From Heliocidaris tuberculata (taxonomy: Eukaryota; Echinodermata; Echinoidea; Camarodonta; Echinometridae): a stretch of DNA of 64,000 bases. The notes under the pieces are model-generated. The model made no database searches. It saw only the letters and a list, made by a program, of their open reading frames with translations, and had not been told where the DNA came from. A program made the translations under genes and the position numbers. This document shows, in pieces, positions 27,101 through 35,142 of this stretch (position 1 is the first letter of the stretch; every line of letters begins with the position of its first letter). Where the stretch lies: NCBI GenBank assembly GCA_025618425.1, contig CM046835.1, positions 18,487,436-18,551,435 of the forward strand, in the 5' to 3' direction.

Positions 27101-28066
27101 ATGTGGTCAATTGTCTTGAAAGGGTTAAGTGAAGGAACAAAATAGATAATGCAGTCTTACGGTCCAAAGATAGCTACTTTCATCTTCTTCCTGGCCAGAG
27201 TGGTCTTTAGGGATTTGATTTTCTCTTGGTCCACGTTAAGACTATCCAATACAGGCTGAGCTTGTTGAAATGACATACCTAAATAACGAAAAGGCAAATA
27301 TTGTGAATTACACTTTTATTGCCGAATTATGCATTAGTAAAGGCAAAAATGACGATTACAGGTGGGTGACCTGATAAGCAGATATATATTAAAATTATCA
27401 TATCGTGAACAGAAGTTGAATCTGACTGCAGTCAGTCACCCTTTATAGAGTATTTTTTTGTTAAGATTGGTTCATTCTTTCTTGGGGTAAATAACATTGT
27501 TTGAAGATAACTCGATGTACCATTATATCATATGGAACACAATACAAAAAATCAAATAATCAAAATGATTTGATTCCCATAATTGTCAATATTTTTAAAT
27601 ATTGGCGGATATTATGACAAAAAACAGTGATATTTTCCATGTACATTTTATTTAGTATCATTTTATTTTATTCCTCTCATTCATCTTACAGAGAAATTTC
27701 GAAAGCAGATTTAACTAATGGATAATCATAAATAAGTTCGACGATACTGAAAATTCATAGAGTTTTAAGAATAATATATACAGTATTATACAGTCCGTAT
27801 GTGCAAGGCATAGAGTATGTTGTGGAAGAGGAACAGGAATTTTTACCAAACTGATACATATAAAGAATCTGATAAGAGGAAAATTATATTTGGTTTGTGT
27901 TAAAGACGGAGGACTACATGAAAAATACAGCTTCCTTACCAAGTCTCTGCAGCTGAGGCATTACGCCCCTCAATATATTGTTGATGAGGCGATTAGTGAC
28001 GTCATAAATGAGTTGCTGGTTTTCCTTCTCATGTTCGAAGGCATTGTCCTGGGAACTGCTTGCCAT
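4384..28066 (-). CDS. Mitofusin/fuzzy-onions-like GTPase, 16 exons, 684 aa
   Basis: Sixteen minus-strand exons, bounded by AG/GT and in consistent phase, join into one open frame of 684 codons: 28066-27940, 27278-27161, 26331-26061, 24482-24355, 23295-23187, 22688-22578, 21925-21790, 21355-21291, 20388-20267, 12900-12774, 12156-12052, 11915-11888, 8577-8383, 6087-5901, 4966-4829, 4471-4384. Residues 81-88 are the P-loop GPTSSGKS, 103-110 hold GMGHTTNC with the switch Thr, 214-217 are DCPG (G3) and 273-276 are TQWD (G4). This pattern is that of mitofusins, dynamin-superfamily GTPases that fuse outer mitochondrial membranes. The C-terminal half is charged and helical-looking, but I see no strong transmembrane hairpin; the most hydrophobic run is [10 protein letters not shown] (562-571). 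Membrane fusion is therefore an inference. The product could be a divergent soluble relative, or an exon may have been missed. Introns carry a Ngaro element and a LINE, both in the sense orientation. Confidence 0.85.
5007..5314. mobile_element. MITE with TIR CCxGTATTCTCGAAAG
   Basis: Left CCCGTATTCTCGAAAGTGGC and right GCGCCTTTCGAGAATACTGG form an inverted pair; GGCCTAA motifs recur near both ends. About 308 bp, non-coding, in the intron between exons 14 and 15 of the mitofusin-like gene. Confidence 0.8.
6935..7907 (-). mobile_element. 5'-truncated L1/Tx1-like LINE insertion
   Basis: A 973 bp insert present only in copy 1 and flanked by the 10 bp target duplication ATGTATTCCT (6925-6934 and 7908-7917); copy 2 has the single empty site at 57448-57457. 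The minus strand is open from the truncated 5' end near 7904 to the stop at 7023. It reads the C-terminal part of a LINE reverse transcriptase protein: [14 protein letters not shown], later a zinc-binding [18 protein letters not shown] motif of the zf-RVT type. The 3' end is A-rich (TTTATTTTTTTT on the plus strand). It lies sense in the intron between exons 13 and 14 of the mitofusin-like gene. The clade is my judgement from the sequence style. Confidence 0.88.
8304..8345. repeat. (TG)n microsatellite
   Basis: Copy 1 counterpart of 57845-57912, past the donor of exon 13. Confidence 0.9.
9115..9142. repeat. (TTAA)n microsatellite
   Basis: Tetranucleotide array. Counterpart at 58662-58704. Confidence 0.95.
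9230..10019. mobile_element. Foldback MITE, TIR ACAGGGTGTCCCTGAAAAA
   Basis: Ends ACAGGGTGTCCCTGAAAAA and TTTTTTCAGGGACACCCTGT are inverted copies. The inverted similarity reaches far inside: GAAACAGTCTGAAGTGACA on the left is matched near 9860-9880 on the right. Hence a long imperfect hairpin of about 790 bp. No ORF of interest. The target duplication is unclear. Confidence 0.85.
10259..11018. mobile_element. MITE with TIR TATAGGTTTTCCCGCCCATT
   Basis: The first 28 bases, starting TATAGGTTTTCCCGCCCATT, are matched in inverted form at the right end (ATGGGCGGGAAAACCTATA). The subterminal regions carry many copies of AATTCGTC and its complement. About 760 bp without coding capacity, so a non-autonomous DNA transposon of unknown superfamily. 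Confidence 0.8.
11688..11765 (+). mobile_element. tRNA-like SINE head
   Basis: GAGGTGGTCTAGTGGTCACC resembles an A box and CCAGGGTTCGATCATGAG a B box. No clear body or tail. Conserved in copy 2 at 61272-61348. A decayed SINE is likelier than a real tRNA gene, since no cloverleaf with an acceptor stem is apparent. Confidence 0.5.
12395..12630. mobile_element. MITE with TIR AATAGACCGCTTCGGTAATG
   Basis: Left AATAGACCGCTTCGGTAATG and right CATTACAGAACCGGTCTATT are inverted copies, with ATGCAAATTT and its complement inside. 236 bp, non-coding, between exons 10 and 11 of the mitofusin-like gene. Confidence 0.82.
13503..13820. repeat. Three tandem units with poly-C tracts in the Ngaro 3' region
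   Basis: Three units of roughly 100-120 bp, each beginning with a run of C followed by TGGCCAT-like sequence, then TTCCCTGCATT, an ACAGG(T/C)GAAC string and a shared CAG(T/C)GAGTACAGG end. Units start near 13503, 13604 and 13706; the C tracts differ in length. They sit between the element terminus and the hydrolase ORF. Poly-C length may be unreliable. Confidence 0.8.
13821..14573 (-). other. Ngaro 3' region without ORF
   Basis: Lies inside the retrotransposon between the hydrolase ORF and the tandem C-rich units. It contains no convincing coding sequence; short open frames here overlap the hydrolase on the other strand and look like shadows. Confidence 0.6.
14574..15143 (-). pseudogene. Ngaro SGNH-fold hydrolase, frameshifted
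   Basis: An ORF of 189 codons with the later SGNH blocks: VHVGTNDVG (block III, Asn) and [14 protein letters not shown] (block V, Asp and His of the triad). The block I motif with the catalytic Ser, [10 protein letters not shown], lies at about 15107-15115 but in the neighbouring frame, so an indel between about 15070 and 15100 separates the nucleophile from the rest. Members of the fold are esterases, lipases and sugar acetylhydrolases. Some Ngaro elements are known to carry such an ORF, with unknown function. Because of the frameshift I call it a broken gene. Confidence 0.75.
15531..16379 (-). CDS. Ngaro tyrosine recombinase
   Basis: A 282-codon ORF downstream of RNase H with the tyrosine recombinase catalytic set: Arg in FLRIWEF, His and Arg in [11 protein letters not shown], and the nucleophilic Tyr in AHKRYVRM near the C-terminus. 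The N-terminal half resembles a SAM-like core-binding domain ([18 protein letters not shown]). The enzyme would join a circular DNA form of the element to the genome, in place of an integrase. The frame is open throughout. The true start could lie slightly upstream, overlapping the end of the RNase H frame. Confidence 0.85.
   Translation of the reverse strand: MYQQAWESFRKFLFIYFPAHNAPYWYEQVALYISYLSLQGYAASTIVTYISGVSSRLRTEGMFDATKHFVISRLLVGCRRRHSRTDVRCPITMSLLKKLLLVLPVVCNSYDAMLFKACFLVAFFGFLRIWEFTAYSQAVSSVSLEGRDVTVDGMAPGRHIRSSKTDQQGQGCYILIPEAVSSSVCPVLAVLGYLAVRAKFSSAFFCRFDGNNVNRREFTAILRKCLSFLDLPTSRFASHSFRIGAATSAAMAGFDAEEIRKMGRWSSDAHKRYVRMNMLPMA
16409..18278 (-). pseudogene. Ngaro reverse transcriptase-RNase H, two frames
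   Basis: Two overlapping frames, 18278-17328 and 17605-16409, together cover one RT-RNase H. The first holds [35 protein letters not shown] and [16 protein letters not shown], the fingers and palm blocks with the first catalytic Asp. The second holds [11 protein letters not shown], the YxDD-box equivalent at about 17327, then RNase H blocks [27 protein letters not shown] and an ADAH end. The frame changes near 17380-17395, between the two catalytic blocks, so the enzyme is broken unless recoding occurs there. It would copy element RNA into DNA. All expected catalytic acidic residues are visible across the two frames. Confidence 0.8.
18101..19015 (-). CDS. Ngaro gag-like ORF (frameshifted near its end)
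   Basis: A 304-codon ORF with a basic, Pro/Ser-rich N-terminus ([13 protein letters not shown]) and a globular core with [18 protein letters not shown] and [11 protein letters not shown], the conserved type of DIRS/Ngaro capsid-like ORF1. Cys and His residues spaced like a zinc knuckle ([19 protein letters not shown], then H and C) appear at 17968-18192 in another frame. A frameshift around 18190-18240 has probably cut the zinc-binding tail off this ORF. It would package element RNA in the cytoplasm. The family is inferred from position and these motifs. Confidence 0.65.
   Translation of the reverse strand: MTMPKAKQKSKRAGRPKAVSDQVSTPRPGPSVAESEAPSRSLRNRSGVAEAASLLQPTPEEPGPSVVPTPGMSGECTSQSWPVVCADRDIVHLSTGPDIAQQVPDSAPLLCATPREALGSTISRALQEKIWKSEFVELGALLKNAPVSESNTPMVLALSGSTLQLQPHRKVPRITSIEQWTSAFLVYASVFVEKHLARASEMFKYMDIVRTAARFGGYGWRTYDVQFRLRQEREPTRPWAIVDSELWLMTAAAQYVHSPSACSSNALGRGNFRPFGQSTQRRGSAVRSQVAGRASAGGSGLRYC
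19106..19184. repeat. Short tandem repeat in the Ngaro 5' leader
   Basis: Two units of about 36 bp sharing AACGTCCAA(C/A)GTTAATAAAA and GAGCTCTTAA, just upstream of the gag ORF on the minus strand. This may be part of the element's promoter or terminal repeat system; role unknown. Confidence 0.7.
20669..21002 (+). mobile_element. tRNA-derived SINE with (ATT)n tail
   Basis: Starts with an A-box-like GTAGTTTAGTGGATAAGT and a B-box-like GGGGTTCTAATCCC, followed by a body with ACCCAGGTGTAAATGGGTAC and AGCGCTATATAAGTGG, and a long ATT tail. In copy 2 the B box is the better GGGGTTCGAATCCC. The end of the window cuts that copy. Confidence 0.82.
20918..21002. repeat. (ATT)n microsatellite
   Basis: Tail of the SINE that starts at 20669. 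Confidence 0.95.
22140..22298 (-). mobile_element. tRNA-derived SINE, minus strand
   Basis: The minus strand reads GCCGTGGTCCAGTGGTTTAA (A box) and GGGCGTTCGATCCCCG (B box) in the first 75 bp, then a body containing CCCTTGAGCAAGGCATTTTA. It abuts a (CA)n tract at 22298-22332. Confidence 0.75.
22578..22688 (-). CDS. Mitofusin-like gene, exon 6 (G4 motif)
   Basis: Thirty-seven codons in phase 0 on both sides. It holds [23 protein letters not shown] occupies the place of the mitofusin G4 guanine-specificity motif. The donor GTTTGT is weak, but it is the only one that keeps the frame. Confidence 0.85.
23187..23295 (-). CDS. Mitofusin-like gene, exon 5 (G3 motif)
   Basis: The junction codon gives Cys, so exons 4 and 5 together read D-C-P-G, the G3 motif. 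Then come [19 protein letters not shown] and GITAE, matching the mitofusin strand-helix after G3. Phase 2 to phase 0, donor GTATGG. Confidence 0.9.
24101..24212. repeat. (TA)n, (TG)n and (TC)n compound microsatellite
   Basis: Runs of TA, then TG with a few CG interruptions, then TC. In the intron between exons 4 and 5 of the mitofusin-like gene. Confidence 0.95.
24355..24482 (-). CDS. Mitofusin-like gene, exon 4
   Basis: Encodes 42 residues ending in the strand LQIVD, whose final Asp starts the G3 motif finished in exon 5. The frame is open only in the phase set by exon 3. Acceptor TTTTAG; donor GTAGGT, phase 2. Confidence 0.8.
25013..25098. mobile_element. Tiny palindromic MITE
   Basis: ATTAACCCTTTGACTAC at one end and GCAATGGGTTAAT at the other, with an imperfect palindrome between (GGGACGATCCGGTTCCC in the centre-right). 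About 86 bp. Similar TTAACCC end to the element at 26711. Confidence 0.6.
26061..26331 (-). CDS. Mitofusin-like gene, exon 3 (P-loop and switch)
   Basis: Opens with [13 protein letters not shown], completing GPTSSGKS with exon 2, followed by [14 protein letters not shown], which closely follows the mitofusin order. The Lys and Ser of GKS and the paired Thr would bind nucleotide and magnesium. The exon continues with a family-variable stretch and ends in phase 0 at CAG|GTCAGT. Confidence 0.9.
26711..27127. mobile_element. MITE, TIR TTAACCCTTTCAGGACAG
   Basis: Left TTAACCCTTTCAGGACAGG and right TTGTCTTGAAAGGGTTAA are inverted, with TTGATCACATTTTG and CAAAATGTGGTCAA just inside. About 417 bp between exons 2 and 3 of the mitofusin-like gene. 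Confidence 0.78.
27161..27278 (-). CDS. Mitofusin-like gene, exon 2 (leads into P-loop)
   Basis: Phase 1 to phase 2. It ends in KKMKVAIFG, the beta strand directly before the P-loop in mitofusins, and the P-loop itself is completed by exon 3. The acceptor is TATTTAG and the donor GTAAG. Confidence 0.85.
27940..28066 (-). CDS. Mitofusin-like gene, exon 1 (start codon)
   Basis: ATG at 28066-28064 opens the frame, beginning [16 protein letters not shown], a charged N-terminal helix of the kind that precedes the GTPase domain in mitofusins. The donor is G|GTAAG and the exon ends in phase 1. I chose this Met because it is the first in frame and the next exon continues it in phase; an upstream noncoding exon is possible. 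Confidence 0.75.
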
Positions 28067-28338
28067 CTTCAAGCAAAGGCGATGAACACCTTAATATCTT
28101 AATGAATCCTTTTGCCTACTATCGCTTGTTTAATACACAGAGAACGAAAAAGTATACAAGTGTATATAAACTGGGGAAAAGGGTTCTATACTGCTAAAGT
28201 CAAATTGAGAAATGTAAAGGGACAATCATAAATATTCCAGATAATAGAGAGAATGTCAAAAAAGAGCATTGCACTCTGCATTCATTTTAATGATGTTTTG
28301 GGGTTTATTACAATAAAATCATTTGTTACGCTTTGTGG

Positions 28339-28700
28339 GAGTAGTCCCCATTGCTGCATTCTTTCGAGCAAAACTTTAAAGGTCGGTAACGTGTCTCCTC
28401 CTGGAACTAAAAAAAAAAATGCAAAAAACAACCAAAACAAAACAAAACAAGTAACAATGAAGTAAAGTTAAAGACACTTGCAGATTGTAGTTATGCTCAT
28501 TCCCAGTTTAATGCGAGTAGTTCCCCATTGCTCCATTCTTTCGAGCAAAACTTTAAAGGTCGGTAAGGTGTCTCCTCCTGGGACTAGAAAAAAAAATGCA
28601 AAAAACAACAAAACAACCAAAACAAACGAAAAAAAGAAACAATGAAGTAAGGTTAAAGACACTTGCAGATAGTAGTTATGCTTATTCCTAATTGAATGCG
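28339..28700. repeat. Two-unit tandem repeat, about 180 bp per unit
   Basis: Units at about 28339-28513 and 28514-28700 share AGTAGTTCCCCATTGCT-like starts, CTTTCGAGCAAAACTTTAAA, GTGTCTCCTCCTGG, an A-rich middle and AAAGACACTTGCAGAT. It lies just upstream of the mitofusin-like start codon (28066), so it could overlap the 5' flank. Confidence 0.85.
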
Positions 28701-29349
28701 ACATTTCTTTTATTATGTTTGCCAATCGGTAGCTTGAATAATAGAAATCACCTTTTAATATTTCAAACCATTTTCTTGTGAAACTTTCCAAACATACATG
28801 TATATAACCAACAATTTAGAATATCATCATATCTACTCAGATCAGTTAAAAGAAATATAATAACTAACTAAAATTTATATCCTTTAATTCTTTCCTAGTC
28901 ATAGTCTGAAGAAATGTATTGATATAAAAATATTAATCAACGTGTGAAGACATTGATACAGAACGAGAAACAGCATTTACTCATTGACAGGACTTTGAAC
29001 TGTTCAAAGCGAGCTAATAGAAATAATCTCATTTTTCAAAACCTGGTGTTAAGTTGATCGGAGCTCGACATAACACGATTTCTATAGGAAAATAACATTC
29101 GTCGCATATTTCTTTGAAAATAAAGCATTCTCAGTTTTTGGTTCACGTGTGAAACGTTGTTTTTTTCTATCTTTATTACGTCATTTAAAATAGGGTATTG
29201 TATTGTCAAGACATTTTGCAATCAAATGGGAAATTCACAATTTTCAGTAGTTGAAGTTTTATTCTTTACTCTGGCCAAACATTAATGAGATGAACGGTTA
29301 TAAAACCGTTTACAATGAGATAGGAGAAATGGATTTCATATTACATAAA

Positions 29350-29625
29350 GGGCTGGTCAAATTTGTTCAATAACAATAACGATTACGAGATTTTCCATTA
29401 AAGGTAGTATGTGGTGTGTCCGCAAGAGTATTCCCGTGTCTGTATTTACTAGGGCAGCTCTCTGGTGTACCTTTAATTAAAAATCTCGTTTTCGTTATCG
29501 CTATCGGACGGATGTGACCAGATCTAATATAACGATAACGAGATTTTCAATTAAAAAGTGCTGATCACATTTGTCCGATAACAATAACGAAAAGGAGATT
29601 TTCACTTAAAGGTACAGTACTAGCT
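29350..29625. mobile_element. MITE with ATAACGAxAACGAGATTTT termini, plus partial second copy
   Basis: 29350-29521 has about 50 bp inverted ends: GGTCAAATTTGTTCAATAAC with GATTACGAGATTTTCC on the left, AAAATCTCGTTTTCGTTATC with GATGTGACC on the right. 29528-29625 repeats the same end sequence twice more, suggesting nested or tandem insertion. A related end is seen at 40060 (GGCAGATAACGATAACGATA). Confidence 0.72.
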
Positions 29626-30112
29626 GTGGGCACTACACAAAATGTATTGTAGATTGCACATTTTTATCATGTTTATAGGTCATCCAAAAAATAACATGAA
29701 TAAGAAGATCCTACAAAGTTATACTCTTTTGAAATATTTACATTTTAGTCATTTTATGAGTTGGAGCGAATTGTTTTATATCACTCATCGATAATACTTT
29801 CATTAACACATTCATTGAGAACATGTGAAATTATAGCTCTACTGCGCATAAAAATCTGACGTGATGTGACAAACGCAAACGGTATGTTACACTATTACGT
29901 AATACCATCAATATTTCACATGATGACTAGTTAGTTTCAAAGTTGGTAACGGAAGGTTATAATACATAAACAAGAAAGAATTAAAACCATTAAAACATTT
30001 GTGAACATCGCATCTAGTCAGGCGTCTGTTAACGATTTTTAACGATTTTTAACGATATGTGATTTGGCCATAATGTATGTTTCAAATTGGTAACGTATGT
30101 TACATTAACGTT

Positions 30113-30179
30113 GTTTGAATACAATTTTGGCCTTAAAAAATGATTGTTTGAATACAATTTTGGCCTTAAAAATGATTGC
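30113..30179. repeat. 33 bp tandem duplication
   Basis: GTTTGAATACAATTTTGGCC plus CTTAAAAAATGATT occurs twice in a row, differing by one A. Confidence 0.9.
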
Positions 30180-31470
30180 TAAGCTCACCCAGAACCTCAT
30201 ATATATGGTGTAAATTTAAGTTTGCTACCAATTTGGATAGTTGTTACGTATATCCTACACACATTTTTTACTTATGATAACGTACGTTTACGGTTACATC
30301 ACGAAAGTTACAGCGTGACCTTCAATTGGCTGAATAAGCAACATTTAGTTAAACTTGATTTTAATTTCTACTTCACTGGCATGGCCAGTATAATCATTTA
30401 CATCATAGAGGTTACCTATATTTAAGATTTGTGGTACTATACAAGTCAACATAATGTTACACTGTCATAAATCTACCTTTTTATCACGAATCTTTCTTAT
30501 ATTCCCAGTTACTTTTCTTTAGTATCTTGACTTTTAAACATGTGGTTAGAATTAGACCCAAAAAAAATAGCACACACTGGAGAGGAAAATTTCAAGTGCA
30601 AATATTGTGAGAAGATATAATATTATTCAACTCATCTGGTAACTTATTAAGTTGATAACCAAACACACGATAACTCTGGGTATAACTGTGTATTAAACTG
30701 TTACTTGATCTAAAAAGACGTTATTATGGACTGCTTTTTATGGTCTCCATTGCGTTAGTAGATGCCAGGAAAACATCACTTACAGGGGTTCAAATAGCAA
30801 AAAACAAAAAACAAACAAAAATTAAAATCGGCGCGACGCTACGCGGCTCACAGACATCGCCGTTTCGCGCCTTGTGGACGATGCTCTGCATCGCCGTTGG
30901 GACAAACCCAGGGACCGCGGAGCCAGGGCCGGGGGGGGGGGGCGGGGATGGGGCTGAAGTCCCCCCCCCCCCCCAATTATTTGGGCAAAAAAGAAAAAAA
31001 AATAGAGCATGCAAGTATGCTTAAAATCGCAAGCTGGCAACCCTAAAAATGAAAAATCTCCCTACTGTGGGAGGGGGGTATCCCCCCTCCCACACCCTCC
31101 CCCCTCGCTCGCTTCGCTCGCTCGCAATACCCAGCTCAGCCCCTCAAACCCCCCCCCTTGGAAAAAAGCTAGATCCGCCCCTGAAGACGGTGTAGAAACA
31201 AAAGAGAATGAAGAGAAGGAGGATGGAGGAAGGAGGAGAGTGAAAGAAAGTGAGTGTGTCTGTATGTGAGAAGGGAGAGAGAGGGCAGGAAAAAGGAGGG
31301 GTGAAAAGGGAGTAAGACAGAGAAGAGAGATGGAGGGAGAGAGAGAGAGAGAGAGATAGAGGTGGGTCCTGCTCGCTCAGTTTGAATTTATTGCATATTG
31401 TTGAAGAAGATGTTTTTTTTTCAACTTGCTTTTGAAACAGTTTAGACGTTGGGAATTGCTAATATCGCAG

Positions 31471-32200
31471 CTAAGTGAGTTCCAGTATTTCAGGCCGTAA
31501 AAAGAGACGGTTTTGTGTGCAAAAAAGAGTGCGGGTGCGGGGAAGGTAGAAACGGTTGGATTGTCTTGTTGGGTATTTATGTATGGAACTGTTTCTTGTG
31601 AACATGCTAATGAAAGCGTGTGGCAGTTCGTTTTTATTCAATCTATACATGAATTGTCCTGTTTGGAAAAGAAATAAATCTGGAAACTTTAGAAGTTTTG
31701 ATTTGTAAAAAAAAAGCATTGCTATCTGAACGAACTGGAGCATTATGCATTATCCTTATAGTTTTCTTTTGTAAGACAGTAATTTTATCGGTAAGATTTT
31801 TATTAGCTTTACCCCAAGCCATTATTCCATAATTAAGATAAAGTAATATTAGTGAAAAATAATTATAGTATGAAAAGTGTAGTCCTTGGGAAGAAATATT
31901 TAAGTTTATTCATTATTCCAATATTCCGGGAAATAATTTTAGATATATTTTGTATGTGCATGTTCCTGTTTATTTTATCTTCAATCGTAAGCCCTAGGAA
32001 TTTTGTTGATGATACCCTTCCAAGCGGCGCGCCCTCCAAAAATATATTTCCAGGTAAGTTTTGCAAGGTGTTACTAAACAACATAAAATTTGTCTTTAGT
32101 ATGTTTAGTGATAACTTGTTTGCTTTTACCCATTCTACTATGCATTTAAGTTCTTTGTTTATTGTTGAAAGTGCCTATCAAAAAAGTATATGGGCTTAAA
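31471..32200 (-). mobile_element. LINE fragment, reverse transcriptase end (CR1-superfamily-like)
   Basis: The minus strand reads NKELKCIVEWVKANKLSLN, then KFLGLTIEDKINRNMHIQ and KLKYFFPRTTL, the thumb region of a LINE reverse transcriptase. It is followed in other frames by LNYGIMAWG-like sequence and a C-terminal block, FQTGQFMYRLNKNELPHAF. Frame changes and stops show decay. The 5' side is cut off near 32200, where the YADD box should be. Confidence 0.75.
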
Positions 32201-32664
32201 ATCTTTGTCATAGTAAAGAGCAACTTATATTCTGTCCAATGATACCTTATTCATAACCGTGCTGTAAAGGATGACTGAGCAGCAGGCTTTTCAAAAGGTA
32301 CATGTATTGTCAAAATCCTCTTGTACTAAGTCTGTGCTGAAGCAAAGAATGTGCGTCAAAACCAATTAACCATTTGTCATTTCAGTTTGAAAACAATTTC
32401 ATTTCATTTCATTTCATTTATTTATTTAATTTCATTTATATAATAACTTACAAAGACTTTCAGTTTACAAAAATCATTATGAGCATAGAAAAACCATTAC
32501 GAATGAAATTCACACTGTAATTGGTAAGTAAATAAATGCTAGCTGCATTATTGTGGAGGAAACCTTGGAAAGCAAAGATTGTAATTCAGGTTCCCTAACT
32601 TAAATATCAAAGTATCATTTAATAAAACAAGAGCATAAACAGGATATAAAACTGGACGCATGTA

Positions 32665-33367
32665 ATCATGCAGTACGCTCTCTTGTTTTGAGCAGGCTTG
32701 ACTATGGAAATTCTCTGCTAGCAAATGTGAATGCTGGCGATGTGAAAAGACTTCAGAAAATCCAAAATCGAGCGGCTCGTCTGGTGCTTGGTGCAAAGAA
32801 AAGAGAGCCCAGTGCTCCTTTGTTGAAACAGTTACACTGGCTTCCTTTCAAAGAACGAATTGAATTCAAACTAGCCCTTTTGGTATACAAGTGCAGAAAG
32901 AATACTGCTCCACGTTATCTGTCGAACTTAGTTATTACCCCTCCAGCTTCAAGATACCCATCTCCGTTCACAGAACGATAAAACATTACTTCAAATCCCA
33001 CGCACCAATACCAAGGCAGCCGAAGGCTCATTCTCATATGCTGGAACACTCTATACTACAACATCTCCCCTTATGTGATACAGAAGAAACTTTCAAAAAG
33101 AAACTCAATCACAACTTTTCCCGTCATAATTAATCCAGTTCATATCGTCTGTTGTGAACCAGAATAGTGATAATACCTTTTTGACTCTCAGCAGACGATA
33201 GGGCAGATGATATCACTGTTAATGAATATAAGTATCTTTCAATTCTTTGTATATCCATAATTACTACATGTATTTCTATTATTATTTGCTATGTTATTAT
33301 GTATATTATTTTTTGTGCTGTAATAGCGCTCTGATCAGTTTTCTGGAAAAGCGCTTAATAAGAAACA

Positions 33368-33459
<92 letters not shown>

Positions 33460-33470
33460 TACTACTAAAA
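32665..33470 (+). mobile_element. CR1-like LINE 3' end with (ATT)n tail
   Basis: The plus strand reads VLSRLDYGNSLLANV, KIQNRAARLVLGAKK and LHWLPFKERIEFKLALLVYK, the standard end of a CR1/L2-type reverse transcriptase. After a frameshift near 32980 come LLQIPRTNTKAAEGSFSYA and ETFKKKLNHNF. It ends in a 3' UTR and an (ATT)n array (33370-33465), a normal tail for such elements. Head-to-head with the LINE at 31471-32200. Confidence 0.82.
33370..33465. repeat. (ATT)n microsatellite
   Basis: Tail of the CR1-like LINE at 32665. Confidence 0.95.
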
Positions 33471-34019
33471 CGAAACACGATATCACACAGAACAGAACAA
33501 TACATCAAGACCACACAAGGACAAGGGATATTGCTTTGTTATTTCAATTGATTTAGCGCATTTGAATAGAAAAGGTGTTAATGTCAACCTAAACTCAAGA
33601 AAAGGCTTATTACCACCAAATTTTATGATGTTTTCTTTGCCATGATGACACAATCTCGGTTTCATCCACATCTGTTATTTAAGGAGAGCCTTTTTATTGA
33701 GTCATTCAAAATGAACAAAGTTTATTTGGGAGCTGTCTTTTTTTATGAAAGTTAACTATCAATTACTTTGGTAATTATCAACACATGTATCCTTCTGTAT
33801 ATTTTCAGTCTTTAGAGTCACAACCTTTGAGTTCATGTGCTTGAAAACAAAAACACCTTGTGCACGTTATGCAGGTGAAATGGTAACAATGCAGTGAGTT
33901 GTTAGTTATCATGAGACAAGAAGTTAGAAGGCTGTTAAAATAAATTGTGATTACCATTTGAATTGAAACAAGGTCATGTGAAAGCTTAGATACAATGTAT
34001 AGCTACGTGGCAAGAATCT

Positions 34020-34545
34020 ATCTCTTCCGAAACCCCGAACAAACAACTGCAAACGCACCTTTTTCTACAGGGGTGCTCAGTTATTTAACAGCATTCCCCA
34101 ATATATCAAAAAATTGCACATCTCTGCTTTCATTTAAACGAGCACTTTCGCAAATGAGACCTTAATATTTGTTTTTGTTTTATTTTGTTTTTTGTTTTTT
34201 GTTTTTGTTTTAAATATATGATATATAGTATTCATAATTTCTTTCTTCATTTCTTCTTTTTTTCTCTCTTTCTCTTACACTTTTTCTTTCTCTTTTTCTT
34301 TTAGTATCTGGTCCCCATGGAAGACCAGTTGCACTATATAAGTGTAGCTGAAAATGGGCTACCCAGCCGTCTCTTTCTTGCCTTTCCTTGTTTACATTGT
34401 ATTTTTCATTCTTCAATCGTTCTTTATTGTGCTATTAAATTTAATGCCATGTGTTTTATATGTATATGAATTTTGTCATTTGCTTTATATTTATGTGATT
34501 GTATATTGTTTTTTATATGACGGAAAATAAAACAACAATAAATTA
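34020..34545 (+). mobile_element. Decayed LINE 3' end and UTR
   Basis: Around 34060-34160 a plus-strand frame reads FYRGAQLFNSIPQYIK, resembling the last conserved block of a LINE ORF, followed by low-complexity GT/CT sequence. Then comes a UTR-like stretch ending in GGAAAATAAAACAACAATAAA. No usable ORF remains. Confidence 0.5.
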
Positions 34546-35142
34546 ATGAGGCATTAAGGTACGAAAGAGAAATCAACTTTTGACAGGCTTTTAGATTAAA
34601 GTAACACAAAATGACTTGAACCACATTCGTTACATCAGCCCAAACTTGATACAAGGAGATTTTGACGACGCTCTTTAAAAACGTTGGTGTTCAGTCATCA
34701 CTGGCATAAAAAGTCATGAATGAGTCTGAGTAACAAGTTACTCTTGACCATAAAATAAATTTCAAGGTCACGTTGCTTTTTAATTAGAAGCTATCAAAGG
34801 GGATATCTTTTTCTTATACGCACTGTATATATATATATTTATATACCTCATACATAGATTCTTATGCACTGATTGGTCAAAACCATATCACATGACACGG
34901 CGCATCTCGATCTATCATTGCACCAGAGGGTTTTGGCATTCTATCAATTGATCTAAGGTCAAATGACAGAACGCCTAAACCCTGTGATAGAACGCGTAAC
35001 CCCTCCGCGACTTTTGCACACGTACGTACACAAAATTTGGTTTTTCGCGAGTTGCTAGCTAGGCTACGACTACATTAATATACGCGCAGCGCGTATAAGA
35101 ATTCAACATGAATCAATATGAATCAATGAAAAGGATGAGGTA

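Larger units (their letters stand above)
28706..31470. other. Non-coding stretch upstream of mitofusin-like gene
   Basis: Contains the MITEs at 29350-29625 and the tandem repeat at 30113. It also has a repeat with G and C runs at 30830-31190 (poly-G at 30930, poly-C at 30960, GGGAGGGGGGTATCCCCCCTC hairpin at 31070) and a GA-rich tract at 31190-31370. No gene seen. The promoter of the mitofusin-like gene probably lies near 28066-28400, but I recognise no core element. Confidence 0.55.

Noticed and set aside
30790..31269. ORFs over poly-G and poly-C stretches
   Set aside because: Composition artefacts inside a dispersed repeat with G-run/C-run hairpins.
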